DNA of 42,857 bases from Muribaculaceae bacterium (GTDB taxonomy: Bacteria > Bacteroidota > Bacteroidia > Bacteroidales > Muribaculaceae), in assembly GCA_023665425.1 (NCBI GenBank), contig JAMPDX010000010.1, positions 1-42,857 of the forward strand, written 5' to 3'. Made by a program: the position numbers and the translations under genes. Under the pieces are notes generated by a model. That model worked only from the letters and a program-made list of their open reading frames with translations, was not told the origin of the DNA and made no database searches. This document shows, one piece after another, positions 1-8,572 of this stretch (position 1 is its first letter; each line of letters begins with the position of its first letter).

Positions 1-56
1 CGCCCAAATATTCAATTCTCAGAGCATCTGTAAGGGGTAGTTCTGCAACACCCTCG

Positions 57-127
57 CAAGTTTCGCAAATATTCGATGAATAATTCGGGAGCAACTGACG
101 GGAGTGCAAACCCGCCGTAATTATATG
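57..127 (+). repeat. Possible relic of the MITE-like repeat
   Basis: This non-coding stretch downstream of der contains the exact 12-mer CAAGTTTCGCAA (57-68), which is also the left terminus of the element at 13273. It ends with a CCCGCCG-AATTA-like stretch resembling that element's distal part. The middle is much shorter than in the full copy, so a deleted relic is an inference. No gene was seen in 1-137. Confidence 0.35.
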
Positions 128-137
128 ATATTCACGC

Positions 138-1451
138 TTATTTTTCGCGCATGAAGATGGAGATGGGGGTGCCGTGGAAGTCCCAGTGCTCGCGTATCTT
201 GTTCTCGAGGAAGCGACGGTAGGGCTCTTTGACCCACTGTGGCAGGTTGCAGAAGAAGACGAATGTGGGTATCGCGGCCTCCTTAAGCATTGTTACATAC
301 TTGATCTTCACAAACTTGCCCTTGTTGGATGGGGGAGGAGTCTGCTGGATGATGTCGAGCATGTATGTGTTGAGCTGCGAGGTGGGGATGATACGGTGGC
401 GGTTTTCGTAAACCTTGACAGCTTCCTCAATCACACGGTAAATGCGCTGCTTGGTGAGAGCCGAGCCGAATATGATGGGGAAGTCGGTGAAGGGTGCAAA
501 CCTGTCGCGGATAGCAGCCTCAAGGCGCTTCTGCCCCTCCAGGCTCTTGTCTTCGGCTATGTCCCACTTGTTGACGCATACCACGAGTCCCTTCTTGTTG
601 CGCTGTATCAGGGAGAAGATGTTGGCGTCCTGCGACTCGATGCCGCGGGTGGCATCAATGAGCAGTATGCAGACATCGCTCGCCTCGATGGCGCGAACAG
701 AGCGTATCACGGAGTAATATTCGATATCCTCGTTTACCTTTTGTTTCTTGCGTATGCCGGCGGTGTCCACCAGGTAGAAATCAAAGCCGAACTTGTTGTA
801 ACGGTGATATATAGAGTCGCGAGTAGTGCCCGCGATGTCGGTGACAATGTGTCGCTCTTCGCCGATGAAGGCGTTGATAATCGATGACTTTCCGGCATTG
901 GGGCGTCCCACGATAGCGAAGCGGGGTATATGCTCCTCGGTGACATCATCATCATTGTCCGGCAGGTCCTTTACTATAAGGTCGAGCAGCTCGCCGGTGC
1001 CGGAGCCGGAAGCAGCGGAGAGGTCCATGGGGTCACCCAGACCGAGGCTGTAAAATTCCGGCACATTGTATCTTGAGTCGCCAACATCAGTCTTGTTGGC
1101 CACCAGAATAACCGGCTTCTTGGAGCGGCGAAGTATCTGGGCTACATGGTCGTCAAGGTCTGTGACGCCGGTGGAGGCATCTACCACAAAGAGGATTACG
1201 TCAGCCTCCTCAATGGCAATGTTCACCTGCTTGTTGATTTCCTCCTCAAAGATATCTTCAGAGTTCACCACCCAGCCACCGGTGTCGATGATGGAGAATT
1301 CCTGACCACACCAGTCTACCTTGCCATACTGGCGGTCGCGCGTGGTGCCGGCAGTGGGGTCCACAATTGCGGCACGTGTCTGTGTCAGACGGTTAAAAAG
1401 GGTGGACTTACCCACATTGGGGCGTCCTACTATAGCAACTAATTTACTCAT
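138..1451 (-). CDS. der: Ribosome biogenesis GTPase Der (EngA), double Era-like GTPase
   Basis: Der is an essential GTPase for 50S subunit maturation, with two tandem G domains and a C-terminal KH-like domain. The 437-residue protein shows the first P-loop GRPNVGKS at residues 9-16, DTGG near 56-59 and NKTD at 119-122. The second P-loop GRPNAGKS is at 182-189, with a second NKWD later, followed by about 85 residues fitting the KH-like domain. Length is normal for the family. The start overlaps the era stop in an ATGA arrangement (1448-1451), so era and der are almost certainly co-transcribed and translationally coupled. It is the last gene of a minus-strand cluster coming from DUF177-rpmF-fabH-era. 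Identity is very secure. Confidence 0.98.
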   Translation of the reverse strand: MSKLVAIVGRPNVGKSTLFNRLTQTRAAIVDPTAGTTRDRQYGKVDWCGQEFSIIDTGGWVVNSEDIFEEEINKQVNIAIEEADVILFVVDASTGVTDLDDHVAQILRRSKKPVILVANKTDVGDSRYNVPEFYSLGLGDPMDLSAASGSGTGELLDLIVKDLPDNDDDVTEEHIPRFAIVGRPNAGKSSIINAFIGEERHIVTDIAGTTRDSIYHRYNKFGFDFYLVDTAGIRKKQKVNEDIEYYSVIRSVRAIEASDVCILLIDATRGIESQDANIFSLIQRNKKGLVVCVNKWDIAEDKSLEGQKRLEAAIRDRFAPFTDFPIIFGSALTKQRIYRVIEEAVKVYENRHRIIPTSQLNTYMLDIIQQTPPPSNKGKFVKIKYVTMLKEAAIPTFVFFCNLPQWVKEPYRRFLENKIREHWDFHGTPISIFMREK

Positions 1452-2446
1452 TCTATGTATCCGAAGGCTTTAAGCTTGTTTTCGCGGTTACGCCAGTCTT
1501 TTTCTACTTTGACAAATATTTCGAGGTACACACGCTTGCCAAAGAACTTCTCAATGTCCTTGCGTGCCTCAATACCTACGCGCTTGATTTTCTCGCCACC
1601 TTTGCCTATGAGGATACCCTTCTGTGAGTCGCGCTCCACATAGATCACCGCCATGATATGGATGGAGTTTTCTTTTTCTTCAAATTTCTCAACAAGCACC
1701 TCGGCAGAGTAGGGTATCTCTTTGTCGTATTGCAGGAGTATCTTTTCGCGGATAATCTCGGTGACAAAGAAGCGTGCCGGCTTGTCTGTTAGAGCATCTT
1801 TACCGAAGAATGGGGGTGATGGGGGCAATAGCTCCACTATGCGTTGCATGATGTTTTGTACGCCAAAGTGCTCCTTGGCTGATGTGGGGAATATCTCGGC
1901 ATTGGGGAGCAGGGCGCGCCATTTGTCTACCAGATCTTCGAGCTCCTTATTGCCGGGGAGCAGGTCTATCTTGTTGATAACCAACAGTACCGGAATAGTC
2001 ATTTTGCTCACCTTCTCAAGGAAGTCGGCGTTCTTGGTGGGGTCTTCCACCACGTCGGTGACATATAGGAGCACGTCGGCGTCAGAGAGGGCTCCCTCCG
2101 AGAATTCGAGCATTGACTCTTGCAGTTTGTATTTGGGTTTGAGCACGCCTGGGGTGTCGGAGAAGACAATTTGATATCCGGGCTTGTTGACAATGCCCAT
2201 GATGCGGTGGCGCGTGGTTTGCGCTTTGGAGGTGATAATTGAGATACGCTCTCCCACCAGATCGTTCATTAGGGTGGACTTACCCACGTTGGGGTTACCC
2301 ACGATATTTACGAACCCGGCACGATGCCCCTCGTCTACGGCTGTGGGAGCAGTCTCAAGTGCGTCATGAGTGGGGAGTACGTCAGATGGTATAATGCGGG
2401 ATGTAGATTCGGACTCCTGAGGAGTGAAGATGCTTTCTTGTGACAT
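1448..2446 (-). CDS. era: GTPase Era (30S assembly) with N-terminal extension
   Basis: Era binds the 3' end of 16S rRNA and helps 30S maturation. The protein has a P-loop GNPNVGKS at residues 50-57, a TTRHR switch I region, DTPG, NKID near 158, and a C-terminal KH domain containing [11 protein letters not shown]. At 332 residues it is roughly 35-40 longer than a typical Era. The excess is an N-terminal Ser/Thr/Glu-rich, probably disordered tail before the G domain. No obvious in-frame internal start would remove it, but the true start could lie downstream. Its stop overlaps the der start by 4 nt; fabH lies 188 bp upstream. Confidence 0.97.
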   Translation of the reverse strand: MSQESIFTPQESESTSRIIPSDVLPTHDALETAPTAVDEGHRAGFVNIVGNPNVGKSTLMNDLVGERISIITSKAQTTRHRIMGIVNKPGYQIVFSDTPGVLKPKYKLQESMLEFSEGALSDADVLLYVTDVVEDPTKNADFLEKVSKMTIPVLLVINKIDLLPGNKELEDLVDKWRALLPNAEIFPTSAKEHFGVQNIMQRIVELLPPSPPFFGKDALTDKPARFFVTEIIREKILLQYDKEIPYSAEVLVEKFEEKENSIHIMAVIYVERDSQKGILIGKGGEKIKRVGIEARKDIEKFFGKRVYLEIFVKVEKDWRNRENKLKAFGYIE

Positions 2447-2564
2447 AATTTTGGGTTTTAGTCATAGAACGCCTCCACGGCGGAAAGTGTTCATATCAGC
2501 GAGTAGTTTGCACCCCGCAACGGGTAGCAGGACAAGACCAACGAAAGAAGGGTAAATAAACTCT

Positions 2565-2590
2565 TAGGAGCACGATGTTTCGCGCTCCTA
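2565..2590. other. Hairpin in the fabH-era spacer
   Basis: A 7-bp perfect stem TAGGAGC/GCTCCTA encloses a 12-nt loop in the 188-bp spacer between fabH and era. It has no clear T-run on the minus strand, so it may be a weak terminator, an mRNA processing site or a repeat remnant. Confidence 0.35.
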
Positions 2591-2634
2591 TGTGTGTCTC
2601 GGTCCCACGGGGGTGAGATGATGCTCCGGGTGTG

Positions 2635-3618
2635 TTACATATCCCAGATGAGATACATAGCACCCCAGGTGAAGCCGGCACCGAAAGCGGTCATCATGAT
2701 TTTGTCTCCCTTCTTGAGGCGCCCCTTGTATTCATCCAGACACAAAGGTATGGAGGCAGCGGATGTGTTGCCGGTGTGCTGGATGTTGACAAGCACCTTC
2801 TCGTCGGGGAAGCCGGCGCGGCTGCTGACAGCCTCGATGATGCGGAGGTTGGCCTGATGAGGCACGAGCCAGTCTACGGTATCTACTGTGAGGTGGTTGC
2901 GACTCATCACCGAGAGGGTTGATGAGAGCATATTGCGCACAGCATGTTTGTATACGGCACGACCTTCCTGGTAGATATAATGCTCGCGGGCGTCGACAGT
3001 CTCATGGCTTGCCGGCTTGGCAGAGCCGCCGGCCTTCATGAGCAGGTGAGGGAGCCCCTCACCGTCTACATGCACCTCAGCATCAATGATGCCTACCGGC
3101 TCTTCTGTACCCTCAATGAGTACGCATGCGGCAGCGTCGCCGAAGAGGGGGCAGGTGGAGCGGTCCTCATAATCGGTCATTGAAGACATCTTCTCAGCGC
3201 ATACCACAATCACCTTCTTAGCCAGGCCTGACATGATGTAGGCGCGGGCAGCTTGTGTGGTGACTATGAAGCCGGCGCATGCGGCCTGGATGTCGTATGC
3301 GTAAGCATTGTCGAGAGCGCAGTCGTGCTGTATAATGGATGCTGTGCTCGGGAAGCGATAGTCCGGGTTTGAGGTGGCACAGATCACCAGGTCGATGTCG
3401 AGCGGGTCGATATTGTATTCTTCGAGCAGCTTTTTTACTGCCTTTGTGCCAAGATAGCTGGAACCTTTGCCCTCGGCTCTGAGTATGGGGCGCTCCTTGA
3501 CACCGACGCGTGTAGTGATCCACTCATCGTTGGTGTCAACCATTTTGGAGAGCATTTCGTTGTCGAGTATGTCGTCGGGCCTATAGGAGGCTATGGCCGA
3601 AATTTTAGCGTTTAGCAT
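2635..3618 (-). CDS. fabH: 3-oxoacyl-ACP synthase III (KAS III, FabH)
   Basis: FabH starts fatty acid synthesis by condensing an acyl-CoA with malonyl-ACP in the cytoplasm. The 327-residue protein has the thiolase-fold signature. The nucleophile Cys114 sits in IQAACAGF, His254 in VPHQAN and Asn284 in HTGNTSAASIP, giving the complete Cys-His-Asn triad. Length is typical. It lies downstream of rpmF on the same strand, the order often seen with the DUF177 gene in Bacteroidota (plsX, found here in proteobacteria, is absent). Some Bacteroidota carry two FabH paralogs, so primer specificity (acetyl versus branched) cannot be told. Confidence 0.97.
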   Translation of the reverse strand: MLNAKISAIASYRPDDILDNEMLSKMVDTNDEWITTRVGVKERPILRAEGKGSSYLGTKAVKKLLEEYNIDPLDIDLVICATSNPDYRFPSTASIIQHDCALDNAYAYDIQAACAGFIVTTQAARAYIMSGLAKKVIVVCAEKMSSMTDYEDRSTCPLFGDAAACVLIEGTEEPVGIIDAEVHVDGEGLPHLLMKAGGSAKPASHETVDAREHYIYQEGRAVYKHAVRNMLSSTLSVMSRNHLTVDTVDWLVPHQANLRIIEAVSSRAGFPDEKVLVNIQHTGNTSAASIPLCLDEYKGRLKKGDKIMMTAFGAGFTWGAMYLIWDM

Positions 3619-3818
3619 AGCGTTTTTCAGTTAGGAGTGAGGAGTTAGGTGATGGGGTGAGGAGTGCTTATTGAGTTGGGAATTATGCAGCGTGCGGCCG
3701 AAGCGTTTGCCCGGTATGCCAGGCAAAAACTACGGCCCGCTCTGCACTGCGTGGGGGAACCCATGTCTTGGGGTTGCATAGAGTATCACACCGTGGCGGA
3801 CACTCTGTTACAACATCA
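3619..3818. other. Structured spacer between rpmF and fabH
   Basis: This 200-bp spacer has a purine-rich stretch with repeated GGAGTGAGGAG-like words (about 3632-3666). It also has a hairpin TTTGCC/GGCAAA (3706-3711 with 3722-3727) flanked by GC-rich partly complementary sequence. No ORF with coding character was seen. It may be a processing site or an old repeat. Confidence 0.4.
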
Positions 3819-4001
3819 TTAGATAGCAGCCTTCTCTATGGCGACTTTGCCACGATAGTAGCCACATTCGCCACATACGGTGTGGTAAACGTGCCATGCA
3901 CCGCAGTTGGGGCAAACGGCCAGTGTGGGTGCTACTGCTTTGTCGTGTGTACGGCGCTTTGCGGTACGGGTCTTTGATTGTTTGCGTTTAGGATGTGCCA
4001 T
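3819..4001 (-). CDS. rpmF: 50S ribosomal protein L32 (zinc-binding form)
   Basis: L32 is a small 50S subunit protein. The 60-residue product begins MAHPKRKQSK, has a basic N-terminal half, and a zinc ribbon with cysteines at 30, 33, 43 and 46 (CPNC...CGEC). It is therefore the C+ form rather than the zinc-free paralog. It sits 108 bp downstream of the DUF177 gene, the classic yceD-rpmF pairing, and upstream of fabH. Length and motif make this secure. Confidence 0.97.
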   Translation of the reverse strand: MAHPKRKQSKTRTAKRRTHDKAVAPTLAVCPNCGAWHVYHTVCGECGYYRGKVAIEKAAI

Positions 4002-4109
4002 TTCTGTATCTTATTTTATTTGTTTTATATTTGTTTGCTCCCAAGTGGGGAGCCTGTTTGTTGTCTGATGCCTTGTGTGCCGCCCGGATAGCAGGGCTCG
4101 AACTTAATG

Positions 4110-4610
4110 CTAATCGTTTGTCAGCTCATCGTCTGTATCTTCATCATCATAGTCGGCAGCCCCGGTATGCTCATAGAGGATTTCGGTCATCTCCTCGTTG
4201 CATTCACCGTTGGTGTGGATATGGCGCATGGGGATGGTGAGCAGCGTCAGGTCGCATAACACGGGCGCTATGTCAAGACGCGTCTCGGTGTCGGGGATTA
4301 CGAGCACACCGTCCACAGAGTCATCATATTCCTCACCATACTTCACCACAAGCTCTTCATCAAAGGAGACCTCATGCGCCATGGGGTCCAAACAGCGATC
4401 GCAGGGGATGTCTATTACACCTTGGCCGATGATGTGGAAGTAATATACATCATTCTTGTGGTCCACACTTATGTGAACCTTGATATCTGCATTCAGTACC
4501 TCGTCTTGCTCCATGGCCTCAAAAAACTCATTGGAGAGCTCAAAGTTGAGCTCTGTGAGCCCTTCCGGCAAGCTGATGAGCGGCAGGCTATATTCTTTTA
4601 GCGTGTCCAC
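4110..4610 (-). CDS. DUF177 / YceD family protein
   Basis: Proteins of this family are encoded next to rpmF across bacteria, and in plants a relative is implicated in 23S rRNA accumulation; the bacterial role is unclear. I chose the GTG at 4608-4610, giving 166 residues beginning VDTLKEYSLPL. The longer open frame to 4748 adds 46 residues that look like translated leader. The family signature CDRCL is present (IPCDRCLDPMAHEV), followed by an acidic region and an Asp/Glu-rich tail (DYDDEDTDDEL). It heads the minus-strand cluster with rpmF, fabH, era and der. Family assignment is firm; the exact start is moderately sure. Confidence 0.88.
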   Translation of the reverse strand: MDTLKEYSLPLISLPEGLTELNFELSNEFFEAMEQDEVLNADIKVHISVDHKNDVYYFHIIGQGVIDIPCDRCLDPMAHEVSFDEELVVKYGEEYDDSVDGVLVIPDTETRLDIAPVLCDLTLLTIPMRHIHTNGECNEEMTEILYEHTGAADYDDEDTDDELTND

Positions 4611-4802
4611 AGTAATAATGTAACTACTTGAGAATAAACGAATTGTTATATAAGTTCGATGCGCATTGACCGATGCTGCGCCCTTGCGGACCCGGCTCCG
4701 GCCAATGAAAAAGCGCACAAAGTTACTGATTTTTCGGCATATAAACAACTATTTTAACGAAAAACAACATTTCGCACTCTGTATCACCCTTGTGAGCATT
4801 GC

Positions 4803-6206
4803 TCACTTCTTGATATAGATGCGATACTCCCAGGGGGCGAGAGTGTCGGGCTGCTCGGCATCGGCTGAGGAGAAATAGTCTACCTTGCCTACCAGTGAGG
4901 GAGAACCAGCTTTGAAGGCTACCGGGGAGGGAGTGTCGCTTAAGTTGACATACACAACCACCTCATCTTCAGGCAGTGAGCGTGAGAATACATAAACATC
5001 CTCGTCCTCTGTGGGGTAGCGCAGCATCTCGCCGCCTCTTTTGCCGGCGCGCAGGGCCGGATGGGTGTGTTTCAGTCCGTTGAGCATCTTATAGAAGGCG
5101 GTGAACTCATTGGGGGTGTAATCGGGCTGAACGGTGTCAGTCTCGAAGAACTCAAAGGGGTGATTGAAGCCTACCTCCTGGCCGGTGTACATCATAGGCA
5201 TGCCGGGCAGTGTATAGCTCAGCACGGCAAAGGCGCCGGTGCCGCGGCCGTAGCGCTCAAACTCGGTCCCCTCCCATGAGTTGCGGTCATGGTTGGTGAT
5301 CATATACATGCGATATGTGTCCTGCGGATATTCATCTTTTTGTCTGGCAAGCAGCTCATCTATGGCTGTAGCCTTCACCACCTTTTGCTTGTCACCGGCT
5401 TTGGTGTTGACCCCCTGAGTTGTGGCTATGCCGTCAAACACCCCGTTCATGGGCCACGCATAGTCGGCATCAAAGGCGCTGACATTCAGCTCCGGCTTAG
5501 CAGCCTCAGCGAGCATGAACACGGGCTTGATTTTGTCAAGCTCCTTGCGCGCCTCTTGCCAGAAGTCTGTGGGCACTTCGCCGGCCACATCGCAGCGGTA
5601 GCCGTCGATGTCAGCCTCCTGCACCCAGTATTTAAGCGCATCAATCATGGCAGCGCGCATCTGCGGGTTGGAGTAGTCAAATTTATATGTATCGGTCCAG
5701 TCGAAGGGGCCGAAGGGCTTGCCATCCTTGTCTTTGGCGTAATAGTTGGGGTGCTCGCTGACCCATGCATTGTCGCAGCCGGAGTGGTTGCATACCTCAT
5801 CGAGGATAACCTTCATGCCCAGGGCGTGAGCGCGGGCTACGAAATCCTTCAGGTCGTCAAAGGTTCCGAACTCGGGGTTTACGGCTTTGTAGTCCTTAAC
5901 GGCGTAATATGAGCCTAAGGTACCCTTGCGGTTGAGTTCGCTGATGGGGTGGATGGGCATCAACCATACGATATCCACGCCCAGGTCTTTAAGGCGCGGC
6001 AGCTCATCGCTGAATGACTTGAGGGTACGCCCGGCGGTGCCTTGACGCAGGTTTACCTCATAAATAACTGCTGATGGGGCCCAGTCTACATGAGTCCCTT
6101 CGAAGCTCTTGTCTCCAAGCTCTTGTGCGACAGCTTGAGGCATAAATGCAGTAGCTGATAATACCGCAGAGACTACCACGGCCCCCACTTTCTTCTTGTA
6201 TTCCAT
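4803..6206 (-). CDS. Secreted GH13 alpha-amylase-family glycoside hydrolase
   Basis: This 467-residue protein should cleave alpha-glucans (starch, maltodextrin or glycogen type). It starts MEYKKKVGAVVVSAVL with a signal peptide ending near AVAQ (residue 28). GH13 motifs are all visible: DEVCNH (136-141), DGYRCD with Arg204 and nucleophile Asp206, acid/base Glu234 in FMLAEA, and NHD with Asp307. A C-terminal beta-domain ends in EYRIYIKK. The frame stays open for 85 more codons upstream, but those encode the 18-nt repeat array. The ATG at 6204-6206 lies just after a good promoter and begins the signal peptide, so it is the start. Lack of a lipobox suggests a periplasmic enzyme. Subfamily and exact substrate are unknown. 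Confidence 0.92.
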   Translation of the reverse strand: MEYKKKVGAVVVSAVLSATAFMPQAVAQELGDKSFEGTHVDWAPSAVIYEVNLRQGTAGRTLKSFSDELPRLKDLGVDIVWLMPIHPISELNRKGTLGSYYAVKDYKAVNPEFGTFDDLKDFVARAHALGMKVILDEVCNHSGCDNAWVSEHPNYYAKDKDGKPFGPFDWTDTYKFDYSNPQMRAAMIDALKYWVQEADIDGYRCDVAGEVPTDFWQEARKELDKIKPVFMLAEAAKPELNVSAFDADYAWPMNGVFDGIATTQGVNTKAGDKQKVVKATAIDELLARQKDEYPQDTYRMYMITNHDRNSWEGTEFERYGRGTGAFAVLSYTLPGMPMMYTGQEVGFNHPFEFFETDTVQPDYTPNEFTAFYKMLNGLKHTHPALRAGKRGGEMLRYPTEDEDVYVFSRSLPEDEVVVYVNLSDTPSPVAFKAGSPSLVGKVDYFSSADAEQPDTLAPWEYRIYIKK

Positions 6207-6228
6207 AATATTTGCTGAATTATATCCG

Positions 6229-6257
6229 CAAAGGTAGCAATTTTTTTTGAATACAAA
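6229..6257 (-). promoter_or_regulatory. Bacteroidota-type promoter of the amylase gene
   Basis: On the minus strand, TACCTTTG (6236-6229) matches the -7 consensus TAnnTTTG. A TTTG at 6257-6254 stands 17 nt upstream as the -33 element. The box lies 22 nt before the chosen ATG. The repeat array begins directly upstream. Confidence 0.7.
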
Positions 6258-6278
6258 AAAAGGTGGGATGAGAGGGGT

Positions 6279-6478
6279 GAGAGCGATAAGAGGCATGAGA
6301 GCGATAAGAGGCATGAGAGGGGATAAGACGCATGAGAGGGATAAGAGGCATGAGAGGGATAAGAGGCATGAGAGGGGATAAGAGGCATTAGAGGGATAAG
6401 AGGCATTAGAGGGATAAGAGGCATTAGAGGGATAAGAGGCATGAGAGGGAATAAGAGGCATTAGAGGGATAAGAGGCC
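6279..6478. repeat. Tandem array 1: 18-nt purine-rich repeat, about 11 units
   Basis: Eleven head-to-tail units of roughly GAGAGGGATAAGAGGCAT cover this stretch, some with a G insertion (19 nt) or TAGAG in place of GAGAG. The first two units carry GAGAGCGATA. The plus strand is almost pure G/A with regularly spaced T and C. Because 18 is a multiple of 3, open frames run through it. It lies between the amylase promoter and the four-helix-bundle gene, and is directly followed by the core and inverted arm at 6472. Confidence 0.93.
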
Positions 6479-6569
6479 TAAGTTGCCATTTCTCTTATGC
6501 CTCTTATCCCTCTCATGCCTCTTATCCCCTCTTATATCTCTTATACCTCTTATCTTTCTCTCATTCCTC
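6472..6569. repeat. Array 1 core (54 nt) and inverted pyrimidine arm
   Basis: Positions 6472-6525 match 7279-7332 with a single difference (C at 6508, A in the other copy). The core is GGCCTAAGTTGCCATTTCTC followed by the reverse complement of the repeat, so array and arm can fold into a stem of about 33 bp with an 11-nt loop. The arm continues with degenerate CTCTTAT units to 6569, ending at the stop codon of the four-helix-bundle gene (6570-6572). Confidence 0.9.
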
Positions 6570-7136
6570 TCATCGTGGGGTATTGCGATATCCTCGGCGC
6601 ACCGCTGACATGCGTTCTCTGATACCACCCTCTTCTATGAATATTTTCTCGGCTCGCTCAATGACTGTTCGTAGCATGAAGTCGAGTTGGCAAATCATCG
6701 TCAACATGATATTGGCGATTGTATGGTCAGCACTGTTTCTGCATGTCTCAACTATGAACTCCGGGTTTTGATTCTGTTTTAGAAACCAACGGGTGCGTTG
6801 TGTTCGCTCATCACACAGCTCCCAAATGGGCTGAGAATGTTGGCGTAAATAATCGCGGTAATCTTCAGCCAGCTCTTGGAGAGAGGCTTTTGCCACACCA
6901 GTTAACTTAATCTCCGTTTCACGCGAGACGGCTGCTGCACATGAGCCCTCTACAATGTTTTGTTTGCAGCTGCGGGCTGCTTGCCTCATCTGGTCGGCCG
7001 TCCTCCCCAAGTTGGATGGGATGATAAACCGGTTTATGAACACTTCTGTCAAATCACAAACCGCGACCGCCTTATTATAGACATTCCAGTTCATGTATTT
7101 ACCGGTATGGTTGATAATTTTTTGGGGAGTGGCCAT
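6570..7136 (-). CDS. Four-helix-bundle (S23/IVP-like) protein with suffix domain
   Basis: This 188-residue protein belongs to the four-helix-bundle family that includes proteins encoded in 23S rRNA intervening sequences and the Avd protein of diversity-generating retroelements. The family signature DQMRQAARSCKQNIVEG is at residues 48-64. A second half (about 108-185) fits the 'suffix domain' seen in Bacteroidota members, with WFLKQNQNPE and the tail EEGGIRERMSAVRRGYR. Relatives bind nucleic acid through basic surfaces, but the function of free-standing members is unknown. It has no transposase or reverse transcriptase partner. Its upstream side is array 2 and its stop codon abuts array 1. Transcription probably reads through from ald, since no promoter box was recognised in the 30 bp between array 2 and the ATG. 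Confidence 0.85.
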   Translation of the reverse strand: MATPQKIINHTGKYMNWNVYNKAVAVCDLTEVFINRFIIPSNLGRTADQMRQAARSCKQNIVEGSCAAAVSRETEIKLTGVAKASLQELAEDYRDYLRQHSQPIWELCDERTQRTRWFLKQNQNPEFIVETCRNSADHTIANIMLTMICQLDFMLRTVIERAEKIFIEEGGIRERMSAVRRGYRNTPR

Positions 7137-7169
7137 GATTGAGCTAATTAAGAGAGGAAATTATAAATT

Positions 7170-7277
7170 GAGAGGTATAAGAGGCATGAGAGGTATAAGA
7201 GGCATGAGAGGTATAAGAGGCATGAGAGATATAAGAGGCATAAGAGGTATAAGAGGCATAAGAGATATAAGAGGGAT
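7170..7277. repeat. Tandem array 2: 18-nt purine-rich repeat, 6 units
   Basis: Six exact-register units: three GAGAGGTATAAGAGGCAT, then variants with GAGATATA, AAGAGGTATA and a final GGGAT. Compared with array 1 the unit has T in place of G (GGTATA versus GGGATA). It lies upstream of the four-helix-bundle gene, in the same orientation as array 1. Confidence 0.94.
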
Positions 7278-7278
7278 G

Positions 7279-7332
7279 AGAGGCCTAAGTTGCCATTTCT
7301 CTTATGCCTCTTATACCTCTCATGCCTCTTAT
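7279..7332. repeat. Array 2 core and inverted arm abutting the ald stop codon
   Basis: This is the second copy of the 54-nt core, in direct orientation 807 bp from the first. Its inverted arm carries the A (T-variant) matching array 2's own units. It ends one base before the ald stop codon (7334-7336). In ald mRNA it would form a hairpin directly after translation ends, so it may act as a terminator or 3'-end stabiliser. Confidence 0.9.
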
Positions 7333-7333
7333 T

Positions 7334-8440
7334 TTACAGCTTGAGAGTCTCGCAGGGGAGGTCGAAGGCCTCAGCTACACCCTTGCAATAAATCTTGCCG
7401 TCAACAACGTTGACACCCTGAGCCAGACCGGCATCAGCCTTGCAAGCATCCTTCCAGCCCATGGCTGCCAGGCGCAGTGCGTATGGCATGGTGGCATTGG
7501 TCAGCGCAAGTGTTGAGGTGAAGGGCACTGCACCGGGGATGTTGGCTACTGCATAGTGTACGATACCATCTACCTCGTATACAGGCTCTGAGTGGGTTGT
7601 GGGGTGTGAAGTCTCGATAGAGCCACCCTGGTCGATAGCCACGTCAACGAGCACTGTGCCGGGCTTCATGAGCTTGAGCATGTCGCGAGTGATGAGGTGG
7701 GGTGCCTTTGCACCGGGGATGAGCACTGAGCCGATTACCAGGTCGGTAGTGGGGAGCTCCTGCTCGATGTTGTGGCGTGATGAGTAGAGTGTCTTGACGT
7801 TCTTGGGCATCACCTCAGCGCAGTGGCGAAGTGTGGGCAGAGAGATATCTGTGATAGTCACCTCGGCACCCAGACCGGCTGCCATGAGAGCCGCACCGCG
7901 GCCTACTACACCGGCGCCAAGCACGAGGACGCGTGCCGGCTTAACACCCGGTACACCGCCGAGCAGAATACCTTTGCCACCCTGGGGTTTCTCCAGGAAG
8001 CGAGCACCCTCTTGGATAGACATACGGCCGGCAACCTCGCTCATGGGGATGAGCAGCGGCAGTGTGCCCATGCGGTCGCGCACTGTCTCGTAGGCGATAC
8101 AGGTAGCGCCGGAGGCCATCATGGCGTCGAGCAGCGGGCGGTCGCATGCGAAGTGGAAGTATGTGAAGAGTACCTGACCCTTGCGTACCAACTTATACTC
8201 AGGCTCGATGGGCTCTTTTACTTTGATAATCATTTCGGCTATGCCGTAGACGTCCTCTATAGTGGGGAGGATTTCAGCACCGGCAGCCTTGTATTCCTCA
8301 TCGGGGAAGCCGCTGCCTACGCCGGCAGTGTGCTGCACATAGAGTTTGTGACCATGAGCCACGAGTTCCTTCACTCCGGCAGGAGTGAGACCAACGCGAT
8401 TCTCGTTGTTTTTAATTTCTTTAGGTACGCCGATAATCAT
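7334..8440 (-). CDS. ald: Alanine dehydrogenase
   Basis: Ald catalyses reversible NAD-dependent oxidative deamination of L-alanine to pyruvate and ammonia in the cytoplasm. The 368-residue protein begins [17 protein letters not shown] and has the substrate-binding Arg15, Lys75 (KVKEP) and catalytic His96 (FTYFHFA). The Rossmann motif GAGVVG is at 175-180, and VDVAIDQGG carries the catalytic Asp near 270. Length is normal. A promoter lies about 95 nt upstream (8536-8566). The stop codon touches the core of array 2, so the repeat module shapes the 3' end of its message. Confidence 0.97.
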   Translation of the reverse strand: MIIGVPKEIKNNENRVGLTPAGVKELVAHGHKLYVQHTAGVGSGFPDEEYKAAGAEILPTIEDVYGIAEMIIKVKEPIEPEYKLVRKGQVLFTYFHFACDRPLLDAMMASGATCIAYETVRDRMGTLPLLIPMSEVAGRMSIQEGARFLEKPQGGKGILLGGVPGVKPARVLVLGAGVVGRGAALMAAGLGAEVTITDISLPTLRHCAEVMPKNVKTLYSSRHNIEQELPTTDLVIGSVLIPGAKAPHLITRDMLKLMKPGTVLVDVAIDQGGSIETSHPTTHSEPVYEVDGIVHYAVANIPGAVPFTSTLALTNATMPYALRLAAMGWKDACKADAGLAQGVNVVDGKIYCKGVAEAFDLPCETLKL

Positions 8441-8535
8441 TGGGTATAGAAATTTTGAAGGTTAGTGTGAGTATTATATTGCAAATTGGAACTTAGTGAT
8501 GAGCCCTTTCTAGAGCCCTATCATTTTGGACCGCC

Positions 8536-8566
8536 CAAAATTACAAAAAAAATCCGCTCCTAACAA
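8536..8566 (-). promoter_or_regulatory. Promoter of ald
   Basis: The minus strand carries TAATTTTG (8543-8536), matching TAnnTTTG, with a TTG at 8566-8564 spaced 20 nt upstream. This gives a 5' UTR of roughly 90 nt. Confidence 0.65.
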
Positions 8567-8572
8567 CTTTGA

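Noticed and set aside
4080..4110. tRNA-like 3' end (GGGCTCGAACTT)
   Set aside because: No matching acceptor, D or anticodon arms on either strand.
4611..4748. 46-residue extension of the DUF177 protein
   Set aside because: Residues are unlike the family N-terminus, and a GTG fits the expected start (VDTLKEYSLPL).
6207..6461. 85-residue N-terminal extension of the amylase (repeating MPLI/SYPSHA words)
   Set aside because: It is the 18-nt tandem array read in frame. The signal peptide and promoter point to the ATG at 6206.
6570..7136. Diversity-generating retroelement (because of the Avd-like four-helix bundle)
   Set aside because: No reverse transcriptase, template repeat or variable repeat is present in the window.
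6265..7332. CRISPR array
   Set aside because: Units are contiguous 18-mers with no unique spacers and no cas genes nearby.
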